Shown here: piece after piece, positions 42,419-53,062 of the stretch
Position numbering within the stretch: position 1 is the stretch's first letter
Layout of the letters: the number at the start of each line of letters is the position of its first letter
NCBI GenBank assembly: GCA_036346225.1
Contig: JARFIW010001111.1
Span: 1,550,001 to 1,614,000, forward strand
Direction of reading: 5' to 3'
Origin: Platerodrilus igneus
Taxonomy: Eukaryota > Arthropoda > Insecta > Coleoptera > Lycidae
DNA length: 64,000 nucleotides
Translations under genes and position numbers: made by a program
Notes under the pieces: model-generated
Database searches by the model: none
Seen by the model: only the letters and a program-made list of their open reading frames with translations
What the model was told of the DNA's origin: nothing

Positions 42419-43213
42419 ACAAATACCACGCCCCTGTTTGTACGGTTTCAAGAATAATGCTGTGCCTTTTTTGTATGGTTTTAGAAACATTCCATTTCCT
42501 TTTTTCCCAACGGCAATGGCTTCCATAGATCTGTTGTGCCGTTCGCTTTCCTTAACCTGCTCGTTGGCTGTCTTGACATCATTTACTGCTTTGGCTATCC
42601 CCGCAGCACCACCTGTTAGTGCTCCTAGAGCACTTAGTCCTGCGAATATCGGAATCAATGGTAGAAAACCTCCTTTCTGTGGAACGGGTATAATACGTGG
42701 GACTTTAATTTTGCTTCTCCCACCAGCTCCTTTTATGATTTTTTTACCAATTAGAATACCAACGTCTAGCAGCTTTTTCAAATTGTCGAAACCAACTCGA
42801 TCTATTGCGGATCGTATTTTCTTCAAGAATCCACCTTTGAAACTTATTTTCTTCTTTAAGCCCATACCCATTTTTCTCTTTGCTTTCATAGCGTTTGTCA
42901 CAAACCAAGCTGCCGCTTTTTCCCCAAACTTTGCGTCCTTAGACTTAACTCTCCACCAGGCCTCTTCTTCTAAAATTTTATCTGCTCGGTGTCTGGCTGG
43001 AAGATCGTCAGGGTACTTGGAGTATGCAATGTCGTGGTTTTTACACATTTTATCCAATTCGTTTATTCCAGGATCACCTTTTGCTAAGCGCTCATTCAAC
43101 TTTGTACCAGGGCCGCAGTGCTGATAACCTGGAATATGCAGCTCAAACGGTAACCTGTTTATAGCGGTGTTGATTAAACCCTCTCCAGAACAGGTAATCA
43201 TGTGTTTACTCAA
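42398..43213 (-). CDS. Phospholipase A2-like / core-like Polinton virion protein
   Basis: 271 codons, intact, ATG at 43213. Residues ~25-75 form a parvovirus-type PLA2 motif: calcium loop HIPGYQHCGPGTKLN and the active-site CKNHDIAYSK with His-Asp. In parvoviruses this domain acts during entry through the endosome; here the role is inference. It is followed by a Lys-rich segment (KAKRKMGMGLKKK) and a hydrophobic Gly/Ala-rich helix (GGFLPLIPIFAGLSALG), resembling adenovirus core/lytic proteins. The basic C-terminus has a repeated FLKPYK(K/Q)G. It lies between the protease and the uncharacterised 43406-44202 gene. Confidence 0.82.
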   Translation of the reverse strand: MSKHMITCSGEGLINTAINRLPFELHIPGYQHCGPGTKLNERLAKGDPGINELDKMCKNHDIAYSKYPDDLPARHRADKILEEEAWWRVKSKDAKFGEKAAAWFVTNAMKAKRKMGMGLKKKISFKGGFLKKIRSAIDRVGFDNLKKLLDVGILIGKKIIKGAGGRSKIKVPRIIPVPQKGGFLPLIPIFAGLSALGALTGGAAGIAKAVNDVKTANEQVKESERHNRSMEAIAVGKKGNGMFLKPYKKGTALFLKPYKQGRGICKKGSKN

Positions 43214-43405
43214 AAAAATCTCAAACTATACTAAATAAATAAACAACAGCAAGTCTATTTATACTTTTTTCAAAAAAATTTACAATATATTATAGTTTCA
43301 CTTAAACAATATATTTACAATAACAATATATTTACATCAACATCTCTTGAGCTGTGATCGTAGTTGTTTACTATAACTACAACTGTCTTTTATAAGATAC
43401 TCTCT

Positions 43406-44202
43406 CTAGTTATTGCCATAACCTAAATCTTCAGAATCCGACAAATTTAAAAGTCTAAACATTTCCACTAATGTTCTTGTACGTATCACGTCTCGCACAA
43501 ATATATCCGGAAAACGTATAACCAGCTCCAAAGCATTTAGGGCACTCTGATTCAATTCGTTGTAGAATAAAATATTGCCAATTCAAACTTCGCCATCAAC
43601 CAAGATTTTAATTCGTTTTTCCCCTTCAATCATAGTAGTAAACCAATCGCCATCATTTAAATTAGAATTAGCAACAAACCCTACTAATTCGCTGTATAAT
43701 GCTGGGAAGTCACGACTTTCCAACTGCTTAAATTGATACTCAACAGCTCTCGCATATGGAATAGTTTACGGCACTCCAATTCATTTATAACTATCGAGCT
43801 ATTACTCATTATTATTTTTAACTGGAATGTTTCGTCCTCGGTTGATCCGGACACTGGTGACAGAGTGATAAAAAACGGACCTCCTAGTTGTATGTGTAGA
43901 TCTTCCATTTCGGGTACACCATTTAATCCAGTGTTTAGCACGTCACGAGAAAATACGTTGATTTGAAATTCCACTTGAAAATTTGTAAAGGTTATCCATT
44001 TTTCGTATGCCAATTCCAGAACATGGTTACAATATTTCTTGCTACACACCGATCGTAATGCAGGTTTTATTGTCTGGTTTATAACAAACCCAATTTCCAC
44101 ATCATGAGGGTGTTCGCCCAATTCACTTAAACTATACGTGAACCTATTAATAAGATTTTCGGTATACAAAAATTGTGTATTATTAACATCTGCATACTCC
44201 AC
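43406..44202 (-). pseudogene. Uncharacterised Polinton virion-region protein
   Basis: I do not recognise a domain. From the ATG at 44202 the first 165 codons are open (MEYADVNNTQFLYTENLI, VINQTIKPALRSVCSKKYC, MEDLHIQLGGPFFITLSP). A frameshift near 43705 leads to FPALYSELVGF, DWFTTMIEGEKRIKILVDGE, one TGA where Trp would fit, and ALNALELVIRFPDIF, ending at 43406. β-rich, about 260 residues in all. It is the first gene left of the divergent intergenic region, so it is probably the promoter-proximal gene of the minus-strand virion genes. Confidence 0.55.
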
Positions 44203-44540
44203 TGCTTTTCACTGAGATGACTGAGAAAGGATCCTATGCAAATCATCCTTTTAAATGTTTCAGGATTGTTGTTTCACATGCGTAAATTGTACTCGGATGA
44301 CTTAGAATACGTAAGCGAAAAGTTAATTAGTTTTCACCGACGTGAATAGACTGGTTCGAAATGTAACTCGAGGTTAAAACGATGTTGGGTTTCTCCTAAT
44401 TTAAAAGTAAACTACCTAATTATACCAACCGGGTATAAAAGCATCGTGCGATACAATATAATTCAGTTTCTGTTTAGTCTTTAACTAGTTACAACAGCTA
44501 AAAAGTCTTTGACCAGTTATTAATTTTCTTTATAGAAAAA
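44203..44540. promoter_or_regulatory. Divergent intergenic region with TATA-Inr promoter for PolB
   Basis: 338 bp between two genes reading away from each other. On the plus strand TATAAAA (44434-44440) lies 31 bp before the arthropod initiator TCAGTT (44463-44468), then a ~70-bp leader leads to the PolB ATG at 44541. I saw no equally clear TATA for the minus-strand side. Confidence 0.7.
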
Positions 44541-44890
44541 ATGTCTTCATTCGCGTGCGATGTCTTCTCGAGGAGTAACAATTTAAAACGACACCAGCTC
44601 CAACAACATGGATCGGTGCCTGATCAGAAGGCTAGCTTGTTTGCCTGCGATGTATGCCCGGCATCCTTCACCCGTAAGGACAGCCTAAAACGGCACAAGG
44701 ATACCAAGCATGGTGTGGTGAAACCTTTTGCTGGACTCTCCGGAGTCAAACGACCGGTTGCACTGACAGTTGAGAGACCTGCCCCCAAGAGGTTGCGGAG
44801 ATGCGAGGATTGTAAGGTGAATGTTGCCAACTTGGTAGCCCACCAGCGCACCAACAGAATTAAGCAGAATTAAAAATACTAACGCTAGTG

Positions 44891-44942
44891 GTATGTATTT
44901 TTTTTAAAACATTGAATGAGTGTTTAACTTAGTTATTTCTAG
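44891..44942 (+). other. Candidate intron 1 of PolB (52 bp)
   Basis: GTATGT…TTTCTAG. Removing it joins …NAS with G-I-L-D-F-L, which aligns with the GVPEFLWKQKERF region of the PolB fragment at 60.2 kb. That fragment has ~30 more residues before this point, so a deletion here remains possible. Confidence 0.55.
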
Positions 44943-45197
44943 GTATCCTAGACTTCCTCCGTACGCAACGCGAGAGGTTCGTCGGGGAACAGTTGGATAT
45001 ACACACCTCCCTCAAGATCAACTTGGAGGTGTTTGGTGGATACACCAAGATGGGTGTGCCAGAGGGTGTTGAAGACGTGAAATCCTTCAACACCCGAAAC
45101 ATGATTATCACGTCATCCAGCGATCTGGAGAAGGTCTACAACTCCTTTGTGGAGAGGATGTCGGCTAAGTTAGACGAATTTCAAGAACGAGATTCTG

Positions 45198-45246
45198 GTA
45201 AATTTTAAAAAATTATTTTTTTTTCTTCTAATTTTTTTAATTTTAG
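45198..45246 (+). other. Intron 2 of PolB (49 bp)
   Basis: GTAAAT…TTTTAG with a pyrimidine tract. Removal joins RDSG to WTLKNVLYLEV. The PolB fragment at 59.9 kb reads GSGWSLEKVLYLEI across this point without an intron, which supports the splice exactly. Confidence 0.8.
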
Positions 45247-48200
45247 GATGGACTCTGAAAAATGTACTGTACTTGGAAGTGAATATAAACAAGTATAGAC
45301 CTCTTCGTGGAGGGTCCTACATTGAGCTTCCCAAATGGGTAAGGGAGAAACATGCCATCGTCAACGTGCAGAACCAGAATAATGCCTGTTTTGGGTGAAG
45401 CGTTGTAGCAGCCCTACACCCAGGTGCTCACGATTTGCAAAGAGTGCATAGCTACCCCCATTACAGCAATGTACTTAACTTAACAGGATTACAGTTCCCA
45501 ATGTCGATTAAGGACATACCTAAGTTTGAGGAGCAGAGTGTTATTAGCATTAATGTATTTGGTGTAGAGGGTAAGTACATTATAGGACCCCTCCACTTTA
45601 CCCATAGAAAGAGGAGCGTCACGCCAATCTTTTGTACATCCAAGATGGGGTAACACGCACTACTACTGGATCAAAGATTTGGGAAGCTAGTGGGTAAGCA
45701 GCTATCTCATGATCACACAAGCAAATGGCTTTGCGATGGATGTCTTAAGTTTTTTCGCAGCGAGGAGCAACTTGCTAAACATGCAGAACAAGACTGTAAT
45801 CACATTGCAACCAGCATGCCCAACCACTTCAATAACATCCTGGAGTTTACAAACGTGCACAAACAGATGAGGGTGCCGTTTGTTGTGTACGCGGACTTCG
45901 AAAGCTTGTTGAAGTCCATTTCTTCGGCAGCACAGGACCCCTCTGGCTCCTTTACTAACAGCACCCACCAACACGAACCACACAGCTTCGCCTATTACGT
46001 TAAATGCTCCTACGATGAAACTCTTGACAAGTTTGAGTCTTTATGCACAAGTTGAAGGAGGAAGCCCGCAGATTGGGTAAAATCCTTGAAACTAATGTAC
46101 CAATGACAGCGTTGGAACCTTTAGACGAGCTATTATATTATATGGTAGATGATTGTGGTATCTGCAATAAACCATTGGGAGATGATCGAGTAAGGGATCA
46201 CTGCCATCTTACGGGAAATTTCGCTTTGCAGCACATACCCAGTGCAATTTAAAATACAAAGTACCTCGGTTTATCCCTGTTGTGTTCCACAATCTTAGCG
46301 GATACGACAGTCATTTTATAATAAAGGAGTTGGGGTGTGATAAGAAACAAGTCTCGGTGATCCCAAATAACAAGGAAAGATTCATTTCTTTCACAAAGCA
46401 TGTGAGACTGTCTGATGATGAACCAGGCGTAGAAGATGATGATGATGAATCTTTCAATTCTACAGTACAGCTGCGATTCAGCGATGCCCTGCGTTTCATG
46501 GCATCAAGCTTGGACAAGTTGGTGAAAAATTTAGAACCTGATCAGTTTGTTGAGATAAGGAAGCAATTTCCTGATCACCAGTTTACCATGCTTTGTAGAA
46601 AGGGTGTGTTTCCCTATACTTACATCTCCAACGTAGAAGTGTTAGAGGAAACACAACTTCCACCAAAAGACATCTTTTTCAACGACCTGACATCTTTAGA
46701 TATCAGCGATGCGGACTACGAGCACGCACAGATGGTGTGGGATGTCTTCAACATATGCACGCTCGGTGAATACAGCGACCTGTATCTGAAGACTGATGTA
46801 CTACTGCTGGCAGATGTGTTTGAAAACTTTAGAAACGTATGCACTAACACATACGATTTAGACCCTTGCCAGTACATGACAGCCCGCAGCCTGACTTGGG
46901 ATGCCATGCTGAAATATACTGAAGTTAAATTGGATCTATTTTCAGATGTATAAATGCATCACTTTGTCAAAAAGGTATTAGAGGTGGTTTAACACAATGC
47001 AGCGGTCGCCACGCTACAGCCAATAACAAGTATATGGAGAATTACGATCCCTGCAAACCCTCCAAATACTTGGCGTACCTTGACGCAAATAATTTATATG
47101 GATGGGCCATGTCTCAACCGCTACCGATAAGCGGCTTCAGGTGGTTGAAAGAACGAGAACTTAACCTTCTGAAAGCCCGCATCGAAAACATATCTGCAAC
47201 AGGGGAGAAGGGGTACATTCTGGAAGTGGATCTGGAGTACCCAGAACATCTGCACCGTACCCACAACGATTTACCGTTTTGTCCGCAAACCATGGTTCCC
47301 CCAACTCCATCGTCCAAGACAGTCAAGTTACTCGCCACTTTACAGAATAAGCACCATTACTTCATCCATTACAGAAACCTACAACAGGCGCTACGTAATG
47401 GCCATAGACTCACTGGTGTCCATCGCGCGCTGGAATTCGATCAGTAGACATGGTTAAAACCCTACATTGATCTCAACACGAATCTCCGTACGTCTGCCAT
47501 TAACGCGTTTGAAAAAGATTTTTTCAAACTTATGAACAATGCCGTATTTGGGAAGACTATGGAGAATGTTGACAAAAGGGTGGATGTGAAGATTGTTACG
47601 CGGTGGCCGCCAGAGGGTAAAAAATTGTGTGCGAGTGGACTTATCGCCCGCCCGAAGTAGTTTAGTGCTAGGCGAGAATCTAGTGATTATACAAATGGAT
47701 AGGGTGAAAGTTTTGTATAACAAACCGATTTATGTAGGTTTTTCAGTTTTAGATTTATTAAAAACCCTCATGTATGATTTCCATTATGACATGAAACATT
47801 TGTATGGTCCTAGATTGTCGCTTCTTTACACAGACACTGACTCTTTAGTGTATAGTGTGGAGACCCCGGACTTGTATAGTGATATTAGCACAAACATTGA
47901 ACATTTTGATACAAGTGGCTATCCTGATAAAAACAAGTACAATATGCCGATTGTGAACAAGAAAGTGCTCGGAAAATTTAAAGACGAGTTTTGTGGCGAT
48001 TTGGTCTTGGAGTTCGTCTGCACCAGGGCCAAATCGTACTGCATAGTGAGTGAGAAATACATTGTTAAGAAAATTAAGGGTGTTAGTCGTAATGTGGTGG
48101 CGGGGATTAGTGTAGATAGTTTTAAGGATTTTGTTATTAATAATAGAGATGCCCTCATGAATACGATGGTATCGATCCGGAGTAAGAAACACGTTTTGTA

Positions 48201-48306
48201 TACACAGCTTATTAATAAAATTAGTTTATCGGGCGAAGATGACAAGCGTTACGTCATCCCCGAAAGCATATCAACCCACGTATGGGGGCATAAAGATATA
48301 AGATAG

Positions 48307-48769
48307 TTGTTTATATTTGTATTTATTTTATTGCGTATATATAGTAGTATGTAAGTTAGTTATAAGACATACCTACCACCCAATCCTTAATAATTCCTTT
48401 GTTCCCGGCGATATGTGTTTACCTCCACGTGGTCTCGCTAGACGGTAAAACATATTGTTAGATTAACGACAATATGTCATATTTACTGAAAACACATTTC
48501 CTCTCTTTTTAAACAGCACATTAATCTCTTTTTTGTTACAGGTCTTTTTAAACAACCCATTAATCTCTTTTTTGTTAGAGGTTATTTTCAACTGCATGGA
48601 TTCGACTACACAAAGAAAATAATGTTATACTTTGTAAAAATTGTATTCTATTAGTTTATTAAACTGTAAATCGGATAAAATAAATTATTAAACTTTTGTG
48701 TGCTTATATTCTTTGTGTTAATACCTCTAAGTGTTTGGTTAAAGCATATTCCTTGGGTGGCGAAAAGTT
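48307..48769 (+). other. PolB 3' region
   Basis: AT-rich, no ORF. A ~44-bp direct duplication (tttttaaaca..cattaatctcttttttgtta) lies at 48508-48590. AATAAA-type words near 48677 may serve polyadenylation. Confidence 0.5.
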
Positions 48770-49140
48770 AGAGGTTTAGGATTTTAAAGGGGCATAACTT
48801 TGCAGGAAGTAGTGCTATTGCAAATCTGTTTGCAGATTCGGATTTTGCATAAAATTCTAGACTAATTTGATGTGTCACATGGTTAAAAAATTTATAAGGA
48901 CGACCATAAAATCGCTACCGGTAAAAATCTTAAAATTGGGGTAGCTCTCTGGGGGCTGATGCTATCTAAGAAATTCTTAGAGATTCGAGTAGCTGAGAAA
49001 ATTCTAATATTAATTGATACCAAACAAGATAGGTTTATCTCAAAAGATGCAATGGCTAGTCGAAGAAAACGGAGATTCATCTCCGCATTTCCTCCTTATG
49101 GGAATTTACATCTCCGCATTTCCTCCTAGGAGATTCATCT
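48770..49140 (-). repeat. Inverted copy of the 340-bp arm unit and TIR inner part
   Basis: The reverse complement matches a left-arm 340-bp unit (24891 onwards) and then the subterminal GGAGATGAATCTCC repeats. It stops at the gag-only element (49141). Confidence 0.85.
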
Positions 49141-50593
49141 TGTTACGTTCAAAACCCTACAAACAATTTTTTCTGCATTTATTTTTAAAACGCCCTCAAG
49201 GTCCTCAACAAGCTCGATTTCCCGCCATTTGAATTAGTATTATTTAATAAAATTTCTCAAGTAATTACTCTATACAAAGGTTTGCTTCATAAAATCAAAC
49301 AGCTGCTTAGGAAACTTTACGTTACAAAGTAGTTGCAATATTTCCTAGCACCTGCAGTGATTACATTTTAAGTAAAAGCTGCATGTAAATGTGCAGCTTT
49401 CTTCTAATAGATAAGACCGCTTTCCACCTGCCTACATCTGCTTACAATGGACTTGTTATCTGGTATTCTGCAGCTGTTAAGATGTTACAAAGTAACAAAA
49501 GTGTCCTTCTTTGTTTAAAACCCTTTGATAATTGCGTTATCTGCTTGTTGGCAAGCTGCTACAGTTTGTATTTCGGCAGCTGTTGTCTGAAAATTCTGCA
49601 CACATAGTAATTCGGCGATATCTTTAAAAATCAAATACCCTACCCCCAACATGATTCTAGCCTTATAAAATAAAGACCGTGCTTTGAAAGAGACCATTAC
49701 CGAAAAGATACATGATGTAAAATCGCGCTATTAGAAATGCTCTCTGTGCTTGTATAAGTGAAGTTGGTGGTTCCAGCATGCAGCCAGCCCATAGAGAAAT
49801 GCAGCCGCATTTTTGCAGCCTTAAGATGAGACCAGCATGAAGCTGATTGCTCAAGGTACAGTTTTACTATTTCCATAATTCTTTTTTTTGCTGCGTGAAG
49901 AATAAACTTTTCATTTGCTGCTATTGCGTATAATTATCCGATAAATTGGCACCACCCCGTTACACAACTTACATGCACAATGTACAAAAAACTATGTTAT
50001 TATTGTGTAAATTAAAAATTAATTACTCAAAGTTTTTGTTAGAGTCCGTTTCACTGTTTATTTTGTATTTCTGTATAAACCTTAACTAAAAGAACTTACG
50101 CATCACTTTAAAAGTAGATTAATATTTGATTAATTTAAGTTAGGGTGTCTAATTTTAATATGATATTATTTCTGAAGAGGTGCACTTCACAAAGCAGCAT
50201 GTACATATAATTTAAGTATATTTCTTTTTTTAGATTTACTGTATAGTTTGTTTTATTTTCTATTATATGTATTTAAGGTGAACCATTAAGTAGGTATTTA
50301 GATCATAAGATGTTATATTTGCTTACCAATTTTTATATGTTATGACACAATCACGATTACGCAACTTATTTATTTTATTGCTTTGTAAATAATCTTCCAA
50401 GATGCAATGTTATCAATAGAGTATCTCAGAGGTTTCCAATGTGTTTTTCCATTTCACCCACGCCCCTCTACGACGTTTTTGAGCTAGCCCAAATTCTACC
50501 ATTCTGTCCCCGTTCTGTTGCGGTATTCGGCGTAAACGATTTCCTAACTTGCTTTTACTGTTTTCTTTTGTGTTTGCGCAGATTACCGTAACA
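49141..50593 (+). repeat. Left LTR of the gag-only element
   Basis: TGTTACGTTCAAAACCC to ACCGTAACA, with TG…CA ends. It matches 53063-54450 with small indels (for example a ~30-bp segment near 49970 missing from the right copy). The LTR holds no ORF of note. Confidence 0.88.
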
Positions 50594-50601
50594 TATATAT
50601 T

Positions 50602-50619
50602 TGGCAAACCCAACGTGAG
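50602..50619 (+). promoter_or_regulatory. Primer-binding site of the gag-only element
   Basis: TGGCAAACCCAACGTGAG lies 8 bp after the LTR, a common insect LTR-element primer site shape. The tRNA was not assigned. Confidence 0.55.
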
Positions 50620-50681
50620 GCTCGATTTCGAAACCTTTCTTTATTTACTTAAAATTTGCTAATTTCTGAAACCGTTCTTCT

Positions 50682-51700
50682 TTGCTTAAAAATTTGTATC
50701 GTATCGTTCCTATTCCTATACTTACTTCTACTCGTCAGGTCACATGCTTTAATTGCGATCAACCTGGGGTCATGTGTCAACACGTTGTACTTGTCCTCAA
50801 GTACTTCATTGCTATGGTTGCGGACATAAGGGAGTTACTCGACGCATTTGTCCGAACTGTCATCCTACTTCTAATAAGAAACAATTTTCTTTTGTTTCTA
50901 GTTCTACATTCTCTACTGCACCTCCTCCACAAATTGAGTCCATACTTCTACATAGTGAGTTACAGGTAGCAACTCAAGAGTTTGTTCATGCTTTCTTAAA
51001 TGATTCTACCAAAAAAATAATGTCATGCCTGCTATAACAGAAGTAGCTGAAGTAAAGATAACTTCGAATACTGACAGAGAAGGTCCTGCCGTAATTAGTG
51101 AACCTGTATCTATGATGCCTGTGGCTGTTGTTGTCAAGGTTTTACCTGATCCTGTTTCTTTATCTGCTGTTGTCAAAGAAGCAGTTCCTATTGTGACTGA
51201 AGTTCTGCCTCTTTCTATTCCTTTATCTGAGGTTGATAATATTCTACTTGATTCTGAACTGTTATCTAACGTTGACGAAGTTCTACCTGATTCTGTTCTT
51301 ATATGTAATGTTGCTGGAGTGTTATCAAATTCTGCTCTTTTTCCTGAAGCTGATACTCCTACAGCCAATGCTGTTTCTTTATCTAACATCGACACTCTGA
51401 CAGCGAATGCTGTTCCTTTTTCTATCGTTGACTCTTCTATAACCGATACTAAAAACAAAATGGTTCTTTCCATGAGGCCCACTAACTTTCGTAAACCACT
51501 ACTACCTCCACCCTTGCCACCACTTGCTCAACCTCGTGCTACAACTGCTACACCCCCGTTAATCCTGTTTTGCGAAAAACCGCTCAACCAATACTACCCC
51601 TTTCGCCGGTATCACAACCATCGAAACCGGTTAACAAAAGAAATAAGAGGGAAAAAATATTCTTTATTAATTCCGAATCTGAAGATGTAGGTCGGCAAAA
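50682..51700 (+). pseudogene. Gag relic with zinc knuckles (gag-only element)
   Basis: A CCHC knuckle (CFNCDQPG…H….C) is split between two frames near 50770. It is followed by a Cys-rich CYGCGHKGVTRRICPNC. A separate open frame (51025-51690) is Ser/Val/Pro-rich and acidic with repeated 'LPDPVSLS'-like units and a PPLPPL stretch. No capsid domain is recognisable. The knuckle pair resembles that of gypsy-2 (CWNC…C, CYGCGR…C), so it may be mobilised by such an element; that is inference. Confidence 0.6.
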
Positions 51701-53050
51701 CCCCAATGTTCTTGATCTAGCTTCATTTTCCTTCTGGCGACGCAAACGTCTTAAGTCCCATTACTAGTCCCCTACGTCCCCTTTTTCTATACTGACTCCG
51801 CCCTTCCTTACAACTTGATTTTTGGACTTAACAATTGCTAATTTTCTAACAATTTTATTGTTCTCATTGGTTTTATTTCTTTTTTTTTGTTTTTGCTCCT
51901 CGTACTTACCCAACCCCGTGTGGGTACGGGATTAGAATATTCCCACGGTACGACCTGCCTGTCGTAATAGGCGACTACAGCGGTCTAACACACACACACA
52001 CACACACACTCACACACACACACACACACTGTATGCACACACACATACACATACACATATACATACATACACATACTCACCCTCACACATACATATTTTA
52101 GGCTGTTTTTTTCTTCAGTTTTGGTGCTACATACTTCTAGTTTTATTTTTAGGTTAGTTTTTTATTTTTAGTTTTACTTCTCCATTCCTTTTGGTCCACT
52201 TTCCTTTCCCGTTCCTTCTGCTGGTTTTCTTACAGCTAGTTCTCTTACAAACTTAGTTAAAAAATTTTCGATCTGCTTCCTGTGGTAGATGCTTTCTAGA
52301 TCTTTTTCTTTTCTTTGGAAACCACGACTTAGTCGACTTTTAGGCCTAGTTAGCTATTCTTTCCTTCGGTTGAACGTTTAATACGATTCTTTGTTACCAC
52401 AGATTGAAGTATCTCAGCTTTTCTATCCAGTATTCCTGTTGTTCCCTTGCGTACTTTGAGGCTTGACTTTTATTGTCTCATATTGGCTTGTACTGTAGGT
52501 TTTCCTCCTTGCTTCTTTTCTTACTTTGGGTTTTTCGCAAAAAACCTATTTCTTTTTCTTGAGGTGGAAAACGTTACTGTTTCTTTATTAGAGATATCCG
52601 TTCTTCGACGACTTTTTGCAGTGTTAGGCCATTCCATCTTTGTCCTCCTTGATTGCTACCTTATACCTTTTCTTATCCTATATCCTTTACACTTCTTGAC
52701 TTGGTCAGGTGTACTGGTTATTCAAGCCGGATAAAAAATTTTTTGTGTTAGTTCTTGAGTTTTTCTTGTAGTTTTGTAAGATTTTTTTTCATTTTACTCT
52801 ATTAGTGTGTACTAGTTTTTTTGTAGTTTTGTAAGATTTTTTTTTATTTTATTTTATTAGTGTGTATTAGTTTGTTTTGTAAGATTTTTTTTATTTTTCT
52901 TATTAGTGTGTACTGGTCCTTCAAGCCGGATAAAAATTCTTTTATCGGTATTTAAGTTTTTTTCTGTAACGAATTTTCCTTTGAACTATTTTATTGGTAT
53001 ACTATCCGCTCCGTTGCTTCTGCTTCCTACCCCAATCTTTTAATTTTGCT
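51701..53050 (+). other. Internal non-coding part of the gag-only element
   Basis: Holds a (CA)n microsatellite with CATA variants (51989-52085). It also has a T-rich tandem stretch (about 52745-52925, unit 'TTTTGTAAGATTTTTTTTATTTT…TTAGTGTGTA' three times). Otherwise nothing is recognised. Confidence 0.6.
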
Positions 53051-53060
53051 AAGGGGGGAA
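53051..53060 (+). promoter_or_regulatory. Polypurine tract of the gag-only element
   Basis: AAGGGGGGAA two bases before the right LTR. Confidence 0.8.
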
Positions 53061-53062
53061 TT

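Larger units (their letters stand above)
44541..48306 (+). pseudogene. polB: Polinton DNA polymerase B (protein-primed type) with N-terminal zinc fingers
   Basis: Replicates the element from its ends. The N-terminus has a C2H2 finger (CDVCPASFTRKDSLKRH) and a Cys/His segment (CEDCKVNVANLVAH). After two small introns come DVKSFNTRN, WTLKNVLYLEVNINKYRPLR and a NVQN box. Exonuclease motifs: FVVYADFESLL (~45890), HNLSGYDSHFI (~46290) and YLKTDVLLLADVFE (~46785). Polymerase motifs: YLDANNLYGWAMSQPLP (A, ~47080), [12 protein letters not shown] (B, ~47540) and YTDTDSL (C, ~47830). All catalytic Asps are present. The coding sequence is broken by several frameshifts and a TGA at a Trp codon (~45397). 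About 1100 residues in the unbroken state. Confidence 0.9.

Noticed and set aside
42438..43124. 228-codon plus-strand ORF opposite the PLA2-like gene
   Set aside because: It is the shadow of the minus-strand gene. The minus-strand product has clear motifs and the plus-strand one has none.
43406..45400. TGA at Trp positions in several Polinton genes, suggesting UGA read as Trp
   Set aside because: TGG is used for Trp many times in the same genes, TGA also stands at places where Trp is not expected, and other stops and shifts occur. Ordinary decay (G to A) is enough.
44541..48306. Bacteriophage or mitochondrial-plasmid origin of the DNA polymerase
   Set aside because: Zinc-finger N-terminus, spliceosomal introns and the surrounding capsid/integrase genes within a TIR-bounded element fit a Polinton.
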